Part shown: piece by piece, positions 38,448 through 47,396 of the stretch
How positions within the stretch are numbered: the first letter of the stretch is position 1
Layout: each line of letters opens with the position of its first letter
Source of the DNA: a bacterium
Lineage (GTDB): Bacteria > UBA10199 > JACPAL01 > GCA-016699445
NCBI GenBank assembly: GCA_035454885.1
Contig: DATIGE010000018.1
Location: 1-63,354 of the forward strand
Direction: 5' to 3'
DNA: 63,354 bases
Translations under genes and position numbers: made by a program
The notes under the pieces: generated by a model
The model's input: the letters and a program-made list of their open reading frames with translations, nothing else
The model's database searches: none
Told to the model about the DNA's origin: nothing

Positions 38448-39608
38448 ATGGAAAACCTAGGACTCCTCAAACTGCAGTTGCTGTACTACGGCATTCGCGC
38501 CGGCGAGGGTCTCCCCTCTCCTCTCGCGAACCCGTTCGGGCTGGTGCATTTGGTGCTGCCCGATAAGACGCCGGTAAGCGTTCACCGCAACGACAACGGC
38601 AGGGAGTCCCCTTTCACGCTGAAAAAGGACGGCGCTCGCTTCCACTTGGACATCGCGGACCGGGAATGCGTCCCGGTGAAGTGGACTCCGCCTCTCACGT
38701 GTTATCAGAAAAAGACGTCCTCCGGTCTGCCGGTCGCCGACATCCTGACGGTGCACGGAGACTTCATCGCCGTTCACCCCTCGCACGCCTGCCGCTTCGG
38801 GCAATCGGGTCTTTCCTGCCGTTATTGCGGATCGTCCAAGGAACTCTCTCAACATCCTCCGTTCACGCCGCGCGACTTGGTGGAAGCCGTCCAGATCGTG
38901 CTGAAGGAGAAACGTTGCGACCTCGTCGCCCTCTCGTCGGGCCGCGTGGATACGGATGACGGCGGCGTCGAAAAGCTCGCCATGTGGGTGGCCGAGATCC
39001 GGAAGCACCTGAATGTCTTGATCTCCCTCGACCTCGTGCCTCCGGCGAGCAACGACTGGATCGACCAGACCTACGCCATGGGGGTCGACGCCGTTTACTA
39101 CGACACCGATTTCTTCAATCCAAACGACGAACCGAAGAAGGATTTTGAAAAACACAAGACGCGCCAGCTCGAGGCGTTGGAATACGCGGGGAAGATTTTT
39201 CCGACGGGCGCCGTTCTTTCGCACTTGGTGGTCGGCCTCGAACCCCTGGAGGAGACCAAAAAAAGCATCGATCTGCTGATCGACCGCGGCGTCGTCCCCG
39301 TGCTGACCTACTTCCCTCCCTATGACGGATCCTCGCTGCGAGCCCGATGGACGGCGACTCCCGAGGCGATCGTTCCCCTCTACGCCCACTTGTATGAGCG
39401 GCTGGTCAGGACGCACATCAATCCTCAATGGGTTCAGCAGTATGACGTCGTCTTGACGCCTTTGGAGGGCCGGTTTTTCTCCGAACAATCGGCTCGATAC
39501 CATTTGAAACTCAAACACTTCTACGAAACGGGCTTCGGGCGGGCGCTGCGCTTCGGCTTGGCCGGCCTGCGCCGCCATCTCCGCGTCCGGGAGGTGCCCC
39601 GAGGATGA
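38448..39608 (+). CDS. Atypical radical SAM protein of unknown function
   Basis: The protein has 386 residues. A cysteine cluster near residue 110 reads CRFGQSGLSCRYC, that is Cx8Cx2C, instead of the classical Cx3Cx2C. It is followed by a TIM-barrel-like pattern (LVALSSGRVDTDDGG, VLISLDLVPPASN, GVDAVYYDTDFF, GAVLSHLVVGLEPLEETKKS) like known radical SAM folds. About 90 residues precede the cluster. I cannot assign a reaction. It overlaps the transporter gene by ATGA, implying translational coupling, so the transporter may move its substrate or product. Confidence 0.7.
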   Translation: MENLGLLKLQLLYYGIRAGEGLPSPLANPFGLVHLVLPDKTPVSVHRNDNGRESPFTLKKDGARFHLDIADRECVPVKWTPPLTCYQKKTSSGLPVADILTVHGDFIAVHPSHACRFGQSGLSCRYCGSSKELSQHPPFTPRDLVEAVQIVLKEKRCDLVALSSGRVDTDDGGVEKLAMWVAEIRKHLNVLISLDLVPPASNDWIDQTYAMGVDAVYYDTDFFNPNDEPKKDFEKHKTRQLEALEYAGKIFPTGAVLSHLVVGLEPLEETKKSIDLLIDRGVVPVLTYFPPYDGSSLRARWTATPEAIVPLYAHLYERLVRTHINPQWVQQYDVVLTPLEGRFFSEQSARYHLKLKHFYETGFGRALRFGLAGLRRHLRVREVPRG

Positions 39609-41032
39609 AAATCAAAATCGATACCCGTCCGCTTTGGATCGTCCTTCTTTCGCGCTGGTGGCGGTTTCCCGTCTACGTGCTCCTCGGGTACTTCCTCTAC
39701 CGTTCCTATGGATTGACGCCTCCCACGGGGCTGACCATCGAGGGATTCCGCGCCCTCATGGTGTTTCTGACCTGCCTGATTCTCTGGGTCTTTCACCTCT
39801 TGCCCCTGCCGATCACCGGACTCTTCGCCCTCGTCGCCCCACCGCTCATGGGCGTCATGTCGGTCAAGCAGGCCTTCACCTTTTTCGGCTCCGAACCCGT
39901 CTTTTTCATTTTGGGCGTCTTTATCCTGGCGGCCGCTCTTCTCAAGTCGGGTCTCTCCACGCGCCTGGCCCTCCGTCTCTTGAGAAGCTCGGCCAAGTCG
40001 CCCAAGCGCCTCATCCTTCAAGTCATGTTCGCCTCGGCCCTGCTGTCGTTCATCATGAGCGAGCACGCCGTGGCCGCGATGATGTTCCCGCTGGTCGTCA
40101 TCATCACCCAGGCTCTTCAATTCCAGCCGCAAGGCGGTTCCTACGGACGCATCCTCTTTTTGGCGATGGCCTGGGGTTGCGTGGTGGGCGGCATCGCCAC
40201 CATGCTCGGCGGAGGCCGCGTACCTTTGGCCGTCGGCATCCTGCAGGAGTCCGGCTTCGGCACGATCACGTTTCTGGAGTGGAGCCGCGCCGTCTTTCCG
40301 ATCGTCCTTGTCCTCTTCGCCTTTTGCTACGTCCTGCTGACCCGGTACTACCCCATCGACGTCGATTCCGTGGAGGAGGCGGACAAGACGCTGGCGGAGC
40401 AAGTCGCCAAACTGGGGCGTCCCCTCCTGGAGGAACATTTTCTGGGGCTTTTGCTCGTCGGCGCCGTTCTTGGCTGGATGTTCCTGGGCCACCGAATCGG
40501 CATGGCGACCATTTCGATCCTGGCCGTGGTCCTGCTCTTCATGTTCCGCGTCGTGTCGTGGGAAGACCTGCAGGAGAACGTCGAGTGGGGCATCATCCTC
40601 ATGTACGGCGGAGCCATCGGGATCAGCTCGATTCTCAACTCGACGGGAGCGGGATTGTGGCTGGCCCATACCTACGTGGTCCCCCACCTTCATTCGCCGT
40701 GGATCCTGATCGCCGTCCTGTCGTTGGCCACCATCCTGCTCACGGAAGCGATGAGCAACTCGGCGGTCGTGGCGGTCCTGCTCCCCATCGGAATGTCGGT
40801 GGCCAAGTCGTTCGGGTTGGATCCCAAGGTCACCGTTTTTGCCGTCGGCACGGCCTCGGGGCTCGCCTACGCCCTGCCGATGAGCACACCGTCGGTGGCC
40901 CTCGCCTACTCCTCGGGTTATTTGCGCTTGAAGGAAGTCGTCGTCCCGGCCGCGATCATGGTGGCGGTCTCCTACGGGGCGCTCCTTCTCACGGCGAAAT
41001 TCTGGTGGCCCCTTCTCGGGATCAGGATCTAG
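39605..41032 (+). CDS. SLC13/DASS family anion permease
   Basis: The protein has 475 residues with about 11-12 membrane helices. Family traits: the repeated substrate-loop regions (LLSFIMSEHAVAAMMFPLV and LLTEAMSNSAVVAVLLPIG) and the late ASGLAYALPMSTPS. Family members move sulfate, phosphate or di-/tricarboxylates with sodium. Sulfate would fit the ATP sulfurylase gene 1.5 kb away, but a carboxylate substrate linked to the coupled radical SAM protein is as likely. Confidence 0.85.
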   Translation: MKIKIDTRPLWIVLLSRWWRFPVYVLLGYFLYRSYGLTPPTGLTIEGFRALMVFLTCLILWVFHLLPLPITGLFALVAPPLMGVMSVKQAFTFFGSEPVFFILGVFILAAALLKSGLSTRLALRLLRSSAKSPKRLILQVMFASALLSFIMSEHAVAAMMFPLVVIITQALQFQPQGGSYGRILFLAMAWGCVVGGIATMLGGGRVPLAVGILQESGFGTITFLEWSRAVFPIVLVLFAFCYVLLTRYYPIDVDSVEEADKTLAEQVAKLGRPLLEEHFLGLLLVGAVLGWMFLGHRIGMATISILAVVLLFMFRVVSWEDLQENVEWGIILMYGGAIGISSILNSTGAGLWLAHTYVVPHLHSPWILIAVLSLATILLTEAMSNSAVVAVLLPIGMSVAKSFGLDPKVTVFAVGTASGLAYALPMSTPSVALAYSSGYLRLKEVVVPAAIMVAVSYGALLLTAKFWWPLLGIRI

Positions 41033-41069
41033 GAGGCGCCCCGGTGAAACCGCGGCAGGAAGGGAGCCA

Positions 41070-41552
41070 TCACGCCGCCCGGTGGAAGCGAAGGCTCCCC
41101 AAAAAAGCGGGGATCGTCCTCAGGCGGAAGTGCGTCACGGAGCGCGACACCAGTCTGCCCGTCGTCTTTTCCGTCAGGACCCCGTAGCAGGTCGTGTGGG
41201 AGACCGGCAGGTTCCAGGGGCGGATGTTCACCTTCTCGCCGACGAAACGGTACGCCTTGCCGTTGACGCGGAACTCGAAGACGTACCGAATCTTGCGGTC
41301 CTTGAAGTACCTGAGCTCGACCCGGCCCTTGATCGGCGCGTTCCGGCAGAGGCCGCCGGCCGTCACCGTCCCTTCCAGATCGGCGACGAGGAATTTTCCG
41401 CTGGAAGGCTTGAGCCATTCGCTCAGGTCGGACGTGCCCCACCGCCCCTCGAAGGAAAAGGGATGCGACCCCTTGGGGCCCCGGCCCTCCTCGAATTCGT
41501 GGCTGCCGGTCATCGTTTCCACGATCCGAAATCCCAGCCGTGCGAGCGTCAT
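41070..41552 (-). CDS. Protein of unknown function coupled to an SDR
   Basis: The protein has 160 residues. It opens with ARLGFRIVETMTGSHEFE, then beta-rich sequence with paired aromatic residues (ELRYFKDRKIRYVFEFRVNG). An N-terminal ET-M-G motif of this kind occurs in regions attached to GMC-type and lipid-acting oxidoreductases, but I would not name a family. It overlaps the end of the upstream SDR gene by 4 bases, so the two are one operon. Confidence 0.6.
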   Translation of the reverse strand: MTLARLGFRIVETMTGSHEFEEGRGPKGSHPFSFEGRWGTSDLSEWLKPSSGKFLVADLEGTVTAGGLCRNAPIKGRVELRYFKDRKIRYVFEFRVNGKAYRFVGEKVNIRPWNLPVSHTTCYGVLTEKTTGRLVSRSVTHFRLRTIPAFLGSLRFHRAA

Positions 41553-42430
41553 GCGGCCCTCCTCCGCGCCTTCGATCCCGCGCCCTTCTCTTTTCCTCGG
41601 ACGCCGGCCCGCAGATCGGACGGCTTTTTTCCGAGCAGGGAGATCGCCGCCAGCCCGATCACGTCCGTCATCTTCGGGATCACGCGCGAGACCTTCGCGA
41701 GCGTGTTCAAGAGGCTCACCATCTCAACCCCCTTCTTCGTCCTCACGGCCTCGAAGAGGATCTCGCCCACCTTCTCCGGCGACATCGAGTAGTAGGGCAG
41801 CATCCTCATCGATATCTTCTGCAGGAACGTCTCCGACTCGATCCGCTTGTAGAACCCCGTGTTGACCATGAACGGATAGAGCGTCGTGACGTCGATGTTC
41901 AGTTTCCGGACCTCGTAGCGCAGGATCTCGGAAAAGGCGCCAATGGCCAGCTTGACCGTCGCGTAGGCGCCCCAGGTGGGCAGCCGGAAAAAGGCCTGGC
42001 CCGAGGCGACGTTGACGATGTGTCCGTGGCCCCGCCGGATCATCCCCGGAAGAAACGCGTAGACGTGGTACAACGGGCCCCAAAAGTTGATGTCCATCAA
42101 CCTCTTCCAGGTCTCCAGGGAGGTCTCGATCAGCTCTCCCGAGGCCCCGATCCCGGCGTTGTTGATCAGGATGTCGATGCCCTTGAATTTCCGGACGGCC
42201 CAGCGCGCGAAGGCCTCCACCTCGCGGCGGTCGGCGACGTTGACCGCTTTCACGTGGACGGCCGCCTTGTACTTTTTCCGCAGCCCGGAGGCCGTCTCGT
42301 CCAGGACGCGCTTGTTGATGTCGGTGAGGATGAGGACGGCCCCCGCCTCGGCGAATTTCTCGGCGGCGCAACGGCCGATGCCGCCCGCCCCTCCCGTGAG
42401 GACGATCTTTTTCCCTTTGAGGCTCTGCAT
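41549..42430 (-). CDS. Short-chain dehydrogenase/reductase
   Basis: The protein is 293 residues from ATG 42430, which has AAGGTG upstream; the frame is open further up but without coding character. Classical SDR motifs: TGGAGGIG (nucleotide loop), NNAG, and catalytic Ser...YATVK in VNVASGQAFF...WGAYATVKLA. A C-terminal helix (MTDVIGLAAISLLG) may bind membranes, as in SDRs acting on lipids or steroids. Substrate unknown. Confidence 0.85.
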   Translation of the reverse strand: MQSLKGKKIVLTGGAGGIGRCAAEKFAEAGAVLILTDINKRVLDETASGLRKKYKAAVHVKAVNVADRREVEAFARWAVRKFKGIDILINNAGIGASGELIETSLETWKRLMDINFWGPLYHVYAFLPGMIRRGHGHIVNVASGQAFFRLPTWGAYATVKLAIGAFSEILRYEVRKLNIDVTTLYPFMVNTGFYKRIESETFLQKISMRMLPYYSMSPEKVGEILFEAVRTKKGVEMVSLLNTLAKVSRVIPKMTDVIGLAAISLLGKKPSDLRAGVRGKEKGAGSKARRRAA

Positions 42431-42586
42431 AAACACCTTGTTATCCCGGCTTGGCTCCCGACACAAGGTATCACGCCGTCCCATCCGCCGTTCCTACCCG
42501 TCGACGGATTACACGGCCGCTAGGATCTTAAGTTGCAATTCCGCCGGAATCCTGTAGAAACGCCCTCGTTTTTCCAGGAGCTCTTA

Positions 42587-43759
42587 ATGAAAATCCCCAT
42601 CCCCGCCCACGGCGGCAAATTGATCAACCGGGTCGTCGAAGGCGCTGAACGCGACAAGCTGCAGCGGCTGATCCCGTCGCTTCCCAAGATCGCCCTCTCT
42701 TCCCGGCAGAAGAGCGATTTGGACATGATCGCCTGCGGGGCCCTGTCGCCCCTCGAAGGCTTCATGGGCGAAACGGATTACCTCGCCGTGATCAACGACA
42801 TGCGGCTCGCCAACGGTCTTCCCTGGACCATTCCCGTCACGCTGGCGGTTACGAAGGAAGAGGCCACCCCGATCGCGATCGGAAAGCCCGCCGCCCTCGT
42901 CGACGAGAACGGGACGCCGCTCGCCATCCTGCATGTCGCCGAAAAATTCATGGCCCAGCGAAAACTTGAGGCCGAAAAGGTCTACAAGACGACGGAAGAG
43001 GCGCACCCGGGCGTCGCCGCCATCTACAAGGAAGGCGTCGTCCTCCTGGGCGGCAAGATCGATGTCATCAATCGCGTCTCCCACGATTCTTTTTTGGATT
43101 TTCGAAGGGATCCGGCGCAGCTCCGCAAGCTCTTCGAGGAGAAAAAATGGAAACGCGTGGTGGCCTTCCAGACCCGCAATCCGATCCACCGGGCGCACGA
43201 GTATCTCACCAAGGCGGCCTTGGAAGTCTGCGACGGCCTCCTGATCCACCCGATCGTCGGCGACACGAAGGGTGACGACATCCCGGCCGACGTCCGCATG
43301 AAATGCTACGAAGTGTTGATCCAGAATTATTATCCGAAGGAACGCGTCGTCTTGGCGGTCAACCCGGCGGCCATGCGTTACGCGGGCCCGCGCGAGGCGA
43401 TCTTCCACGCGCTCATCCGCAAGAACTACGGGTGCACGCACTTCATCGTCGGACGCGACCACGCCGGCGTCGGCAACTATTACGGCACGTTCGATGCCCA
43501 CTTCATCTTCGACGACTTCACCGAAGAAGAAATCGGCATCACGCCCCTCTTCTTCGACCACACGTTCTTCTGCAAAAAGTGCGAGGAGATGGCCTCCAAC
43601 AAGACCTGCCCCCACGGTCCCGAGGACCGCATCACGCTCTCCGGCACCAAGGTCCGCGAGATGCTCTCGAAGGGCGAGCTGCCTCCCGAAGAATTCAGCA
43701 GACCGGAAGTAGCAAGAATCCTGATCGAGTCGATGGTCGACGCGACGATCAAGGCGTAG
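42587..43759 (+). CDS. sat: Sulfate adenylyltransferase
   Basis: ATP sulfurylase makes APS from sulfate and ATP. The protein has 390 residues from ATG 42587, with AGGAG 6 bases upstream. A PUA-like N-terminal domain is followed by the catalytic motifs QTRNPIHRAHEYL and GRDHAGVGNYYG, and a zinc cluster CKKCEEMASNKTCPHG as in the homomeric Sat of bacteria and archaea. It serves assimilation or sulfate respiration; no APS reductase gene is in the window. It probably feeds the cysteine operon at 34-38 kb. Confidence 0.95.
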   Translation: MKIPIPAHGGKLINRVVEGAERDKLQRLIPSLPKIALSSRQKSDLDMIACGALSPLEGFMGETDYLAVINDMRLANGLPWTIPVTLAVTKEEATPIAIGKPAALVDENGTPLAILHVAEKFMAQRKLEAEKVYKTTEEAHPGVAAIYKEGVVLLGGKIDVINRVSHDSFLDFRRDPAQLRKLFEEKKWKRVVAFQTRNPIHRAHEYLTKAALEVCDGLLIHPIVGDTKGDDIPADVRMKCYEVLIQNYYPKERVVLAVNPAAMRYAGPREAIFHALIRKNYGCTHFIVGRDHAGVGNYYGTFDAHFIFDDFTEEEIGITPLFFDHTFFCKKCEEMASNKTCPHGPEDRITLSGTKVREMLSKGELPPEEFSRPEVARILIESMVDATIKA

Positions 43760-43812
43760 ATCCCCCAAAGTTTTTTGGGAAACACCGCCGGACCGAGACC
43801 GATAAACCCCGT

Positions 43813-44742
43813 ATGTCCCCCTCGTTGATCAATCCTGCGGCCGCACCCTTTTTCTTTCACGCGTTCCGGGCCTACCCCGAAACCGGCCGGATGACCGTGC
43901 CGGTGCAAATGAATCCCCTAAGCGACGCCGTGGAGGAGAGGACCCTGACCCCGCGAAACGTCGCGGGTTTTGCCAACACCTTGGGTCTGGCCTTGTCCGA
44001 GATCACGGCGCGTTTCTCTCCTGGACGACTCGTCACCCCCCTTCCGGGAGATTGGACCGCCATCCACAACGGCCCCAAGCGCCTCCTGGTGGAGAACACA
44101 CGGCTCGGCAGGGCACTAATCTTCGACCGGGGCGGCCATTTGACCGAACGTCTGACCGGGCATCGAAGCGGCGCCGCGATTGCCCTCCGGCAATGCGGAA
44201 TCTTCGCCTCCCTCGAAATGTCGGCGGCCATGAGTTTGAAGCACGAAATGCGCTGGCTCCCCCACGCCTATCAGATCCGTTTCGAGGCCTGCGGGATGAC
44301 CGGCCTGAAGGCCTTTCTCGGTCTCGGGCCCGAGGCGACCTTCGTCGAGGCCGGGCTCGCCCTCTACCACCGGGCGGCACTGATCCCTGCCCCGGAGATA
44401 CAGACCGGCTTGATGAAGGAAATGGGATCGCCCGGCACCCTCGACATTGAAATCGAGGGTCAGACGGCCCGGGGGGACCGAGTCTTGATTTGCGGCGGGC
44501 TGGATGCAGCCTCCCAACTTTATGGGGACAACATCGAAGTCCTCACCCTCGAGGTCCTCCCCAACGACCGGGCCCGCCAGAACCTCCCCGACACCCTCCA
44601 CCCCGTCTGGGCCCTGGGTCTCGAAATCGCCGAGCGGCATCGGATCGACGACGAGGAATCGGAGGCATTGGTGGGCGGGTACAAGCGTCAAACCCTCGAA
44701 ACCTATGGTCCGCCCGACCCGTTCGCCCTCGGAGACAACTGA
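43813..44742 (+). CDS. Protein of unknown function
   Basis: The protein has 309 residues from ATG 43813 and no signal peptide or membrane helix. It is mixed alpha/beta (LALSEITARFSPGRLV, MSLKHEMRWLPHAYQIRFEAC). No motif is familiar. It is followed by two more orphans, at 44833 and 45575, in the same direction, which may form a set with it. Confidence 0.6.
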   Translation: MSPSLINPAAAPFFFHAFRAYPETGRMTVPVQMNPLSDAVEERTLTPRNVAGFANTLGLALSEITARFSPGRLVTPLPGDWTAIHNGPKRLLVENTRLGRALIFDRGGHLTERLTGHRSGAAIALRQCGIFASLEMSAAMSLKHEMRWLPHAYQIRFEACGMTGLKAFLGLGPEATFVEAGLALYHRAALIPAPEIQTGLMKEMGSPGTLDIEIEGQTARGDRVLICGGLDAASQLYGDNIEVLTLEVLPNDRARQNLPDTLHPVWALGLEIAERHRIDDEESEALVGGYKRQTLETYGPPDPFALGDN

Positions 44743-44832
44743 ATCATTCCCGGATCCGAAATAGATAACATTTGTTAACTTTATAGATAGTTCACAACAA
44801 TTGACACTCCGGTTCGATAATCGGTTTACGGT

Positions 44833-45462
44833 ATGAACCTGGCCGCAAACCTCCTGCAAGCCGCCATCGTCAACGCGGGCTTCGCCGCCTACCGGGTCGG
44901 CGCGGGCCCACTGGCCGACCGGCAGGCCGTCGCCGTAGTGCTCGAGGGGGGTCGCGCGAAGCTTCGAACCGACGGGCGGGCCTTTTTCTCACCCGAGGCG
45001 GAACCCAGCGAGGCGATCCTCCGCGCCGGTTGGGGGACCGACGGCGCATACAGCCCCGAAACCCACGATGAAATCAGAAAACAGGCGCGCGCCCTCTACA
45101 ACGCACCCTGGGGCCATCTATCGAGCGATCGCCCCGGGAACAGAAGGACCCGGTCTGTCTACCGCGCCCTGATCCTGGACGAAGGAACCCACGATCGTGA
45201 ACTGATCAACCTGACCGCATCGGTCGCGGCCGTCTTGGGTGCCGCACGCTGGGATCAACTCGAATCCGTCCTGATGTATCTGGACGCCTTCGGCGTTTCC
45301 GGGCGCCTGGACGGACGCCGGACGGCCCGCGTGGTCCTCGACGGCCTTTTTGATTTCTGGAGAAGACCGGGGCCCCTCGGCGCCGTCGGCCCCGCCCGCG
45401 TCGTCTTTTCGGCCGTGAGTCGGGAAAATTTCGATGCCTTCGCCTCCGCCATCGCCCCTTGA
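44833..45462 (+). CDS. Protein of unknown function
   Basis: The protein has 209 residues. It is cytoplasmic and mainly helical in its second half (ELINLTASVAAVLGAARWDQL). No motif is familiar. The 90 bases upstream are AT-rich with TTGACA at 44801, but no well-spaced -10 hexamer follows. AT-rich flanks on both sides contrast with the GC-rich gene. Confidence 0.55.
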   Translation: MNLAANLLQAAIVNAGFAAYRVGAGPLADRQAVAVVLEGGRAKLRTDGRAFFSPEAEPSEAILRAGWGTDGAYSPETHDEIRKQARALYNAPWGHLSSDRPGNRRTRSVYRALILDEGTHDRELINLTASVAAVLGAARWDQLESVLMYLDAFGVSGRLDGRRTARVVLDGLFDFWRRPGPLGAVGPARVVFSAVSRENFDAFASAIAP

Positions 45463-45574
45463 GCGCGTTCAGAGAAATTTATAATAATTAACGTTCTAAA
45501 GTAGATAATACATAGCAACATTTTTCTTTTTTCGCCGATCGGGTTTGCAGAAAACGAAAACCTAAGGAGGACTT

Positions 45575-46057
45575 ATGGGCTGGGGCGTCGAGAAAGTCTT
45601 TGACTTATTCCGGGTGGGCGGAGGCTATCAGCATGAGAACGGCGAAGGTTCGGCCGTTGGCAAGGCCAGCCTCGCCGCCGTCGCCTCCTTTGAGGAGGAA
45701 GTCTGGAACGGTTACGATCTTGTGCCCGCGAGATCCCTCACGGGTTTCGTGGAGGCCGAGGGCAACTGTTCCCGAAAGAACTGCCAGGCGGGCGCCAATC
45801 TTGGGATTGCTCTCGTCCCCGGAGTCTTGGGAGCCTGGTTCGTGCCAAAAGCTGGTTTTTTGCATGACTTCGGCGATGGTCATAACGAAGTTCAGGCAGG
45901 GATCGAATTGGACGTCCTGGATCCCGTTTCCCCGTTGACGGAATTATGGGGCGCGCAACTCCAAGTCGGCCGCGATCTCAACGATCAGTCGTTCACCGTC
46001 ACGATCTCTTTGGTTGTGGGCGGCTCCGCCACGCTCGCCATACAGCAACGAAACTAA
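45575..46057 (+). CDS. Small protein of unknown function with antiparallel beta character
   Basis: The protein has 160 residues with a strong ribosome binding site (AAGGAGG, 5 bases from ATG 45575). Alternating polar and hydrophobic residues (HNEVQAGIELDVLD, SFTVTISLVVGGSATLAI) suggest a beta-barrel or jelly-roll, but there is no signal peptide, so an outer-membrane location is not supported. The upstream 110 bases are AT-rich and probably contain its promoter (GATAAT at 45504). I do not recognise the family. Confidence 0.55.
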   Translation: MGWGVEKVFDLFRVGGGYQHENGEGSAVGKASLAAVASFEEEVWNGYDLVPARSLTGFVEAEGNCSRKNCQAGANLGIALVPGVLGAWFVPKAGFLHDFGDGHNEVQAGIELDVLDPVSPLTELWGAQLQVGRDLNDQSFTVTISLVVGGSATLAIQQRN

Positions 46058-46144
46058 GAGACATCTCTGTAAAACCTCCGTAAAACCCGATCCGTTCCGT
46101 TGACTTTGACGCATTTCGTCGTTAGGGTCGCTCTACACCCTTCG

Positions 46145-46231
46145 GGTGCGATTCAGCCTTTGATTACGGGAGGTTTTCATCGCACCAAAAGGTACGACTC
46201 AATTTTTTATTCTTTGGAGGTTTTCGTCGTG
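46145..46231 (+). promoter_or_regulatory. Two leader hairpins ahead of tolQ
   Basis: First unit: GGTGCGAT (46145-46152) pairs perfectly with ATCGCACC (46179-46186), with GGGAGG in the loop. Second unit: GGTACGAC (46191-46198) can pair with GTCGT (46226-46230), which leads into GTG 46229, with TTGGAGG in the loop. Both resemble the leader at 28544. The first unit has no start codon after it and may be a decayed or regulatory copy. Confidence 0.5.
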
Positions 46232-46906
46232 GAAAAAGGCCACATCTTTCAGATTCTTTGGGGTTCCGACCCCATCGTCAAACTCACCCTTCTGATCCTC
46301 TTCGCGATGTCCGTCGGGTGCTGGGCGATCATCATCTACAAACAAAAGGAGCTGAAGAAACTCCGGGCCGCCTCGGCCCGTTTCTTCGACAGCTTCTGGC
46401 GCGTCACGAGCCTTGAGGAGTTGCTCACGAAACAGATCGCCGAGAGCCCCCTGGCCAACATCTTCCGGGAGGCCGTCTCCGAGCTCTTTCAAAAGACCCA
46501 TGCGAGCCGATCGGGCGAATCGCGCCGCGCGGGAGACACGAGCGTCGAGGGGCTCCGCCGACGGATCGAACGGGCGACGGAGGAGGAAATCGAGCGGATC
46601 GAGCGCTATCTGCCCTTTCTCGCCACGACCGGCAGCTCGGCCCCGTTCATCGGACTCTTCGGAACCGTCTGGGGCATTCTCGCGGCCTTCTGGCAGATCG
46701 GGCGCGCCGGATCATCCAGCTTGGCCGTCGTCGGCCCCTACATCGCGGAGGCCCTGATCGCGACCGCCTTCGGGCTCGCCGCGGCCATTCCGGCCGTCGT
46801 CTTCTACAACTTTTTCGTCAACAAGACCCGGACCTTCTCGCGCGAGATCAACAGCTTCAGCGAGGATCTCGCGCACCGGATCGAAAAGGACTATCTCCGA
46901 GCCTAG
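46229..46906 (+). CDS. tolQ: TolQ/ExbB-family proton channel protein
   Basis: The protein has 225 residues from GTG 46229, with GGAGG 8 bases upstream; the frame is open further up but the repeated leader lies there. Three membrane helices (about 15-37, 130-155, 170-195) carry the family motifs LPFLATTGSSAPFIGLFGTVWGI and ALIATAFGLAAAIPAVV. With TolR it powers the Tol system in outer-membrane constriction. First gene of the Tol operon. Confidence 0.93.
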   Translation: MEKGHIFQILWGSDPIVKLTLLILFAMSVGCWAIIIYKQKELKKLRAASARFFDSFWRVTSLEELLTKQIAESPLANIFREAVSELFQKTHASRSGESRRAGDTSVEGLRRRIERATEEEIERIERYLPFLATTGSSAPFIGLFGTVWGILAAFWQIGRAGSSSLAVVGPYIAEALIATAFGLAAAIPAVVFYNFFVNKTRTFSREINSFSEDLAHRIEKDYLRA

Positions 46907-46909
46907 ACC

Positions 46910-47395
46910 ATGGCGCTCACGACCCAAAAAAGCGTTCACAACACGGCGCTCTCCGAGATCAACATCACGCCCTTGGTGGACGTGATTCTCGTGCTTCTCA
47001 TCATCTTCATGGTGACGGCCCCCCTTCTCTCGCAGGGACTGGACGTGCAGCTGCCGGTGGCCTCGGCGCCCGCGCTCGAGCGGAGCGAGGAGGACGTGAT
47101 GCTCACGATCGACAAGGCGGGAAAGATCTTCCTTCAGGACGAAAAGACGCCCTACCGTCTGGAGGAGCTTCAGGAAAAGATCGGGGCGATTTTCGAGCGG
47201 CGCGAGAAGAAGCAGATCCTGATCCGCGCGGATGAAGACGTCCCCTACGGAACGGTCGTCAAGGCGATCTCCCTCATCAAGGAGGCCGGCATCGAGCGCG
47301 TCGGCATGATCACGGAGGAGGCCAAGCCGGCAGCCCCGCCGCCCGCCCCGGAAAAGACGCCCGGAAAGGCGCCCAGCAAGAAGAGGCCTTCTTAG
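46910..47395 (+). CDS. tolR: TolR/ExbD-family biopolymer transport protein
   Basis: The protein has 161 residues. One membrane helix carries the essential aspartate in NITPLVDVILVLLIIFMVT; the periplasmic part has VMLTIDKAGKIFL and ILIRADEDVPYGTVVKAI. It ends with a proline/alanine/lysine tail. It begins 3 bases after tolQ. Confidence 0.93.
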   Translation: MALTTQKSVHNTALSEINITPLVDVILVLLIIFMVTAPLLSQGLDVQLPVASAPALERSEEDVMLTIDKAGKIFLQDEKTPYRLEELQEKIGAIFERREKKQILIRADEDVPYGTVVKAISLIKEAGIERVGMITEEAKPAAPPPAPEKTPGKAPSKKRPS

Positions 47396-47396
47396 T

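Noticed and set aside
43761-43780. Possible terminator after sat
   Set aside because: Only a short CCCAAA/TTTGGG stem with an internal T run; too weak to call.
46100-46228. N-terminal extension of TolQ upstream of GTG 46229
   Set aside because: The frame is open but encodes the two leader hairpins and no TolQ-like sequence; GGAGG is correctly spaced for GTG 46229.
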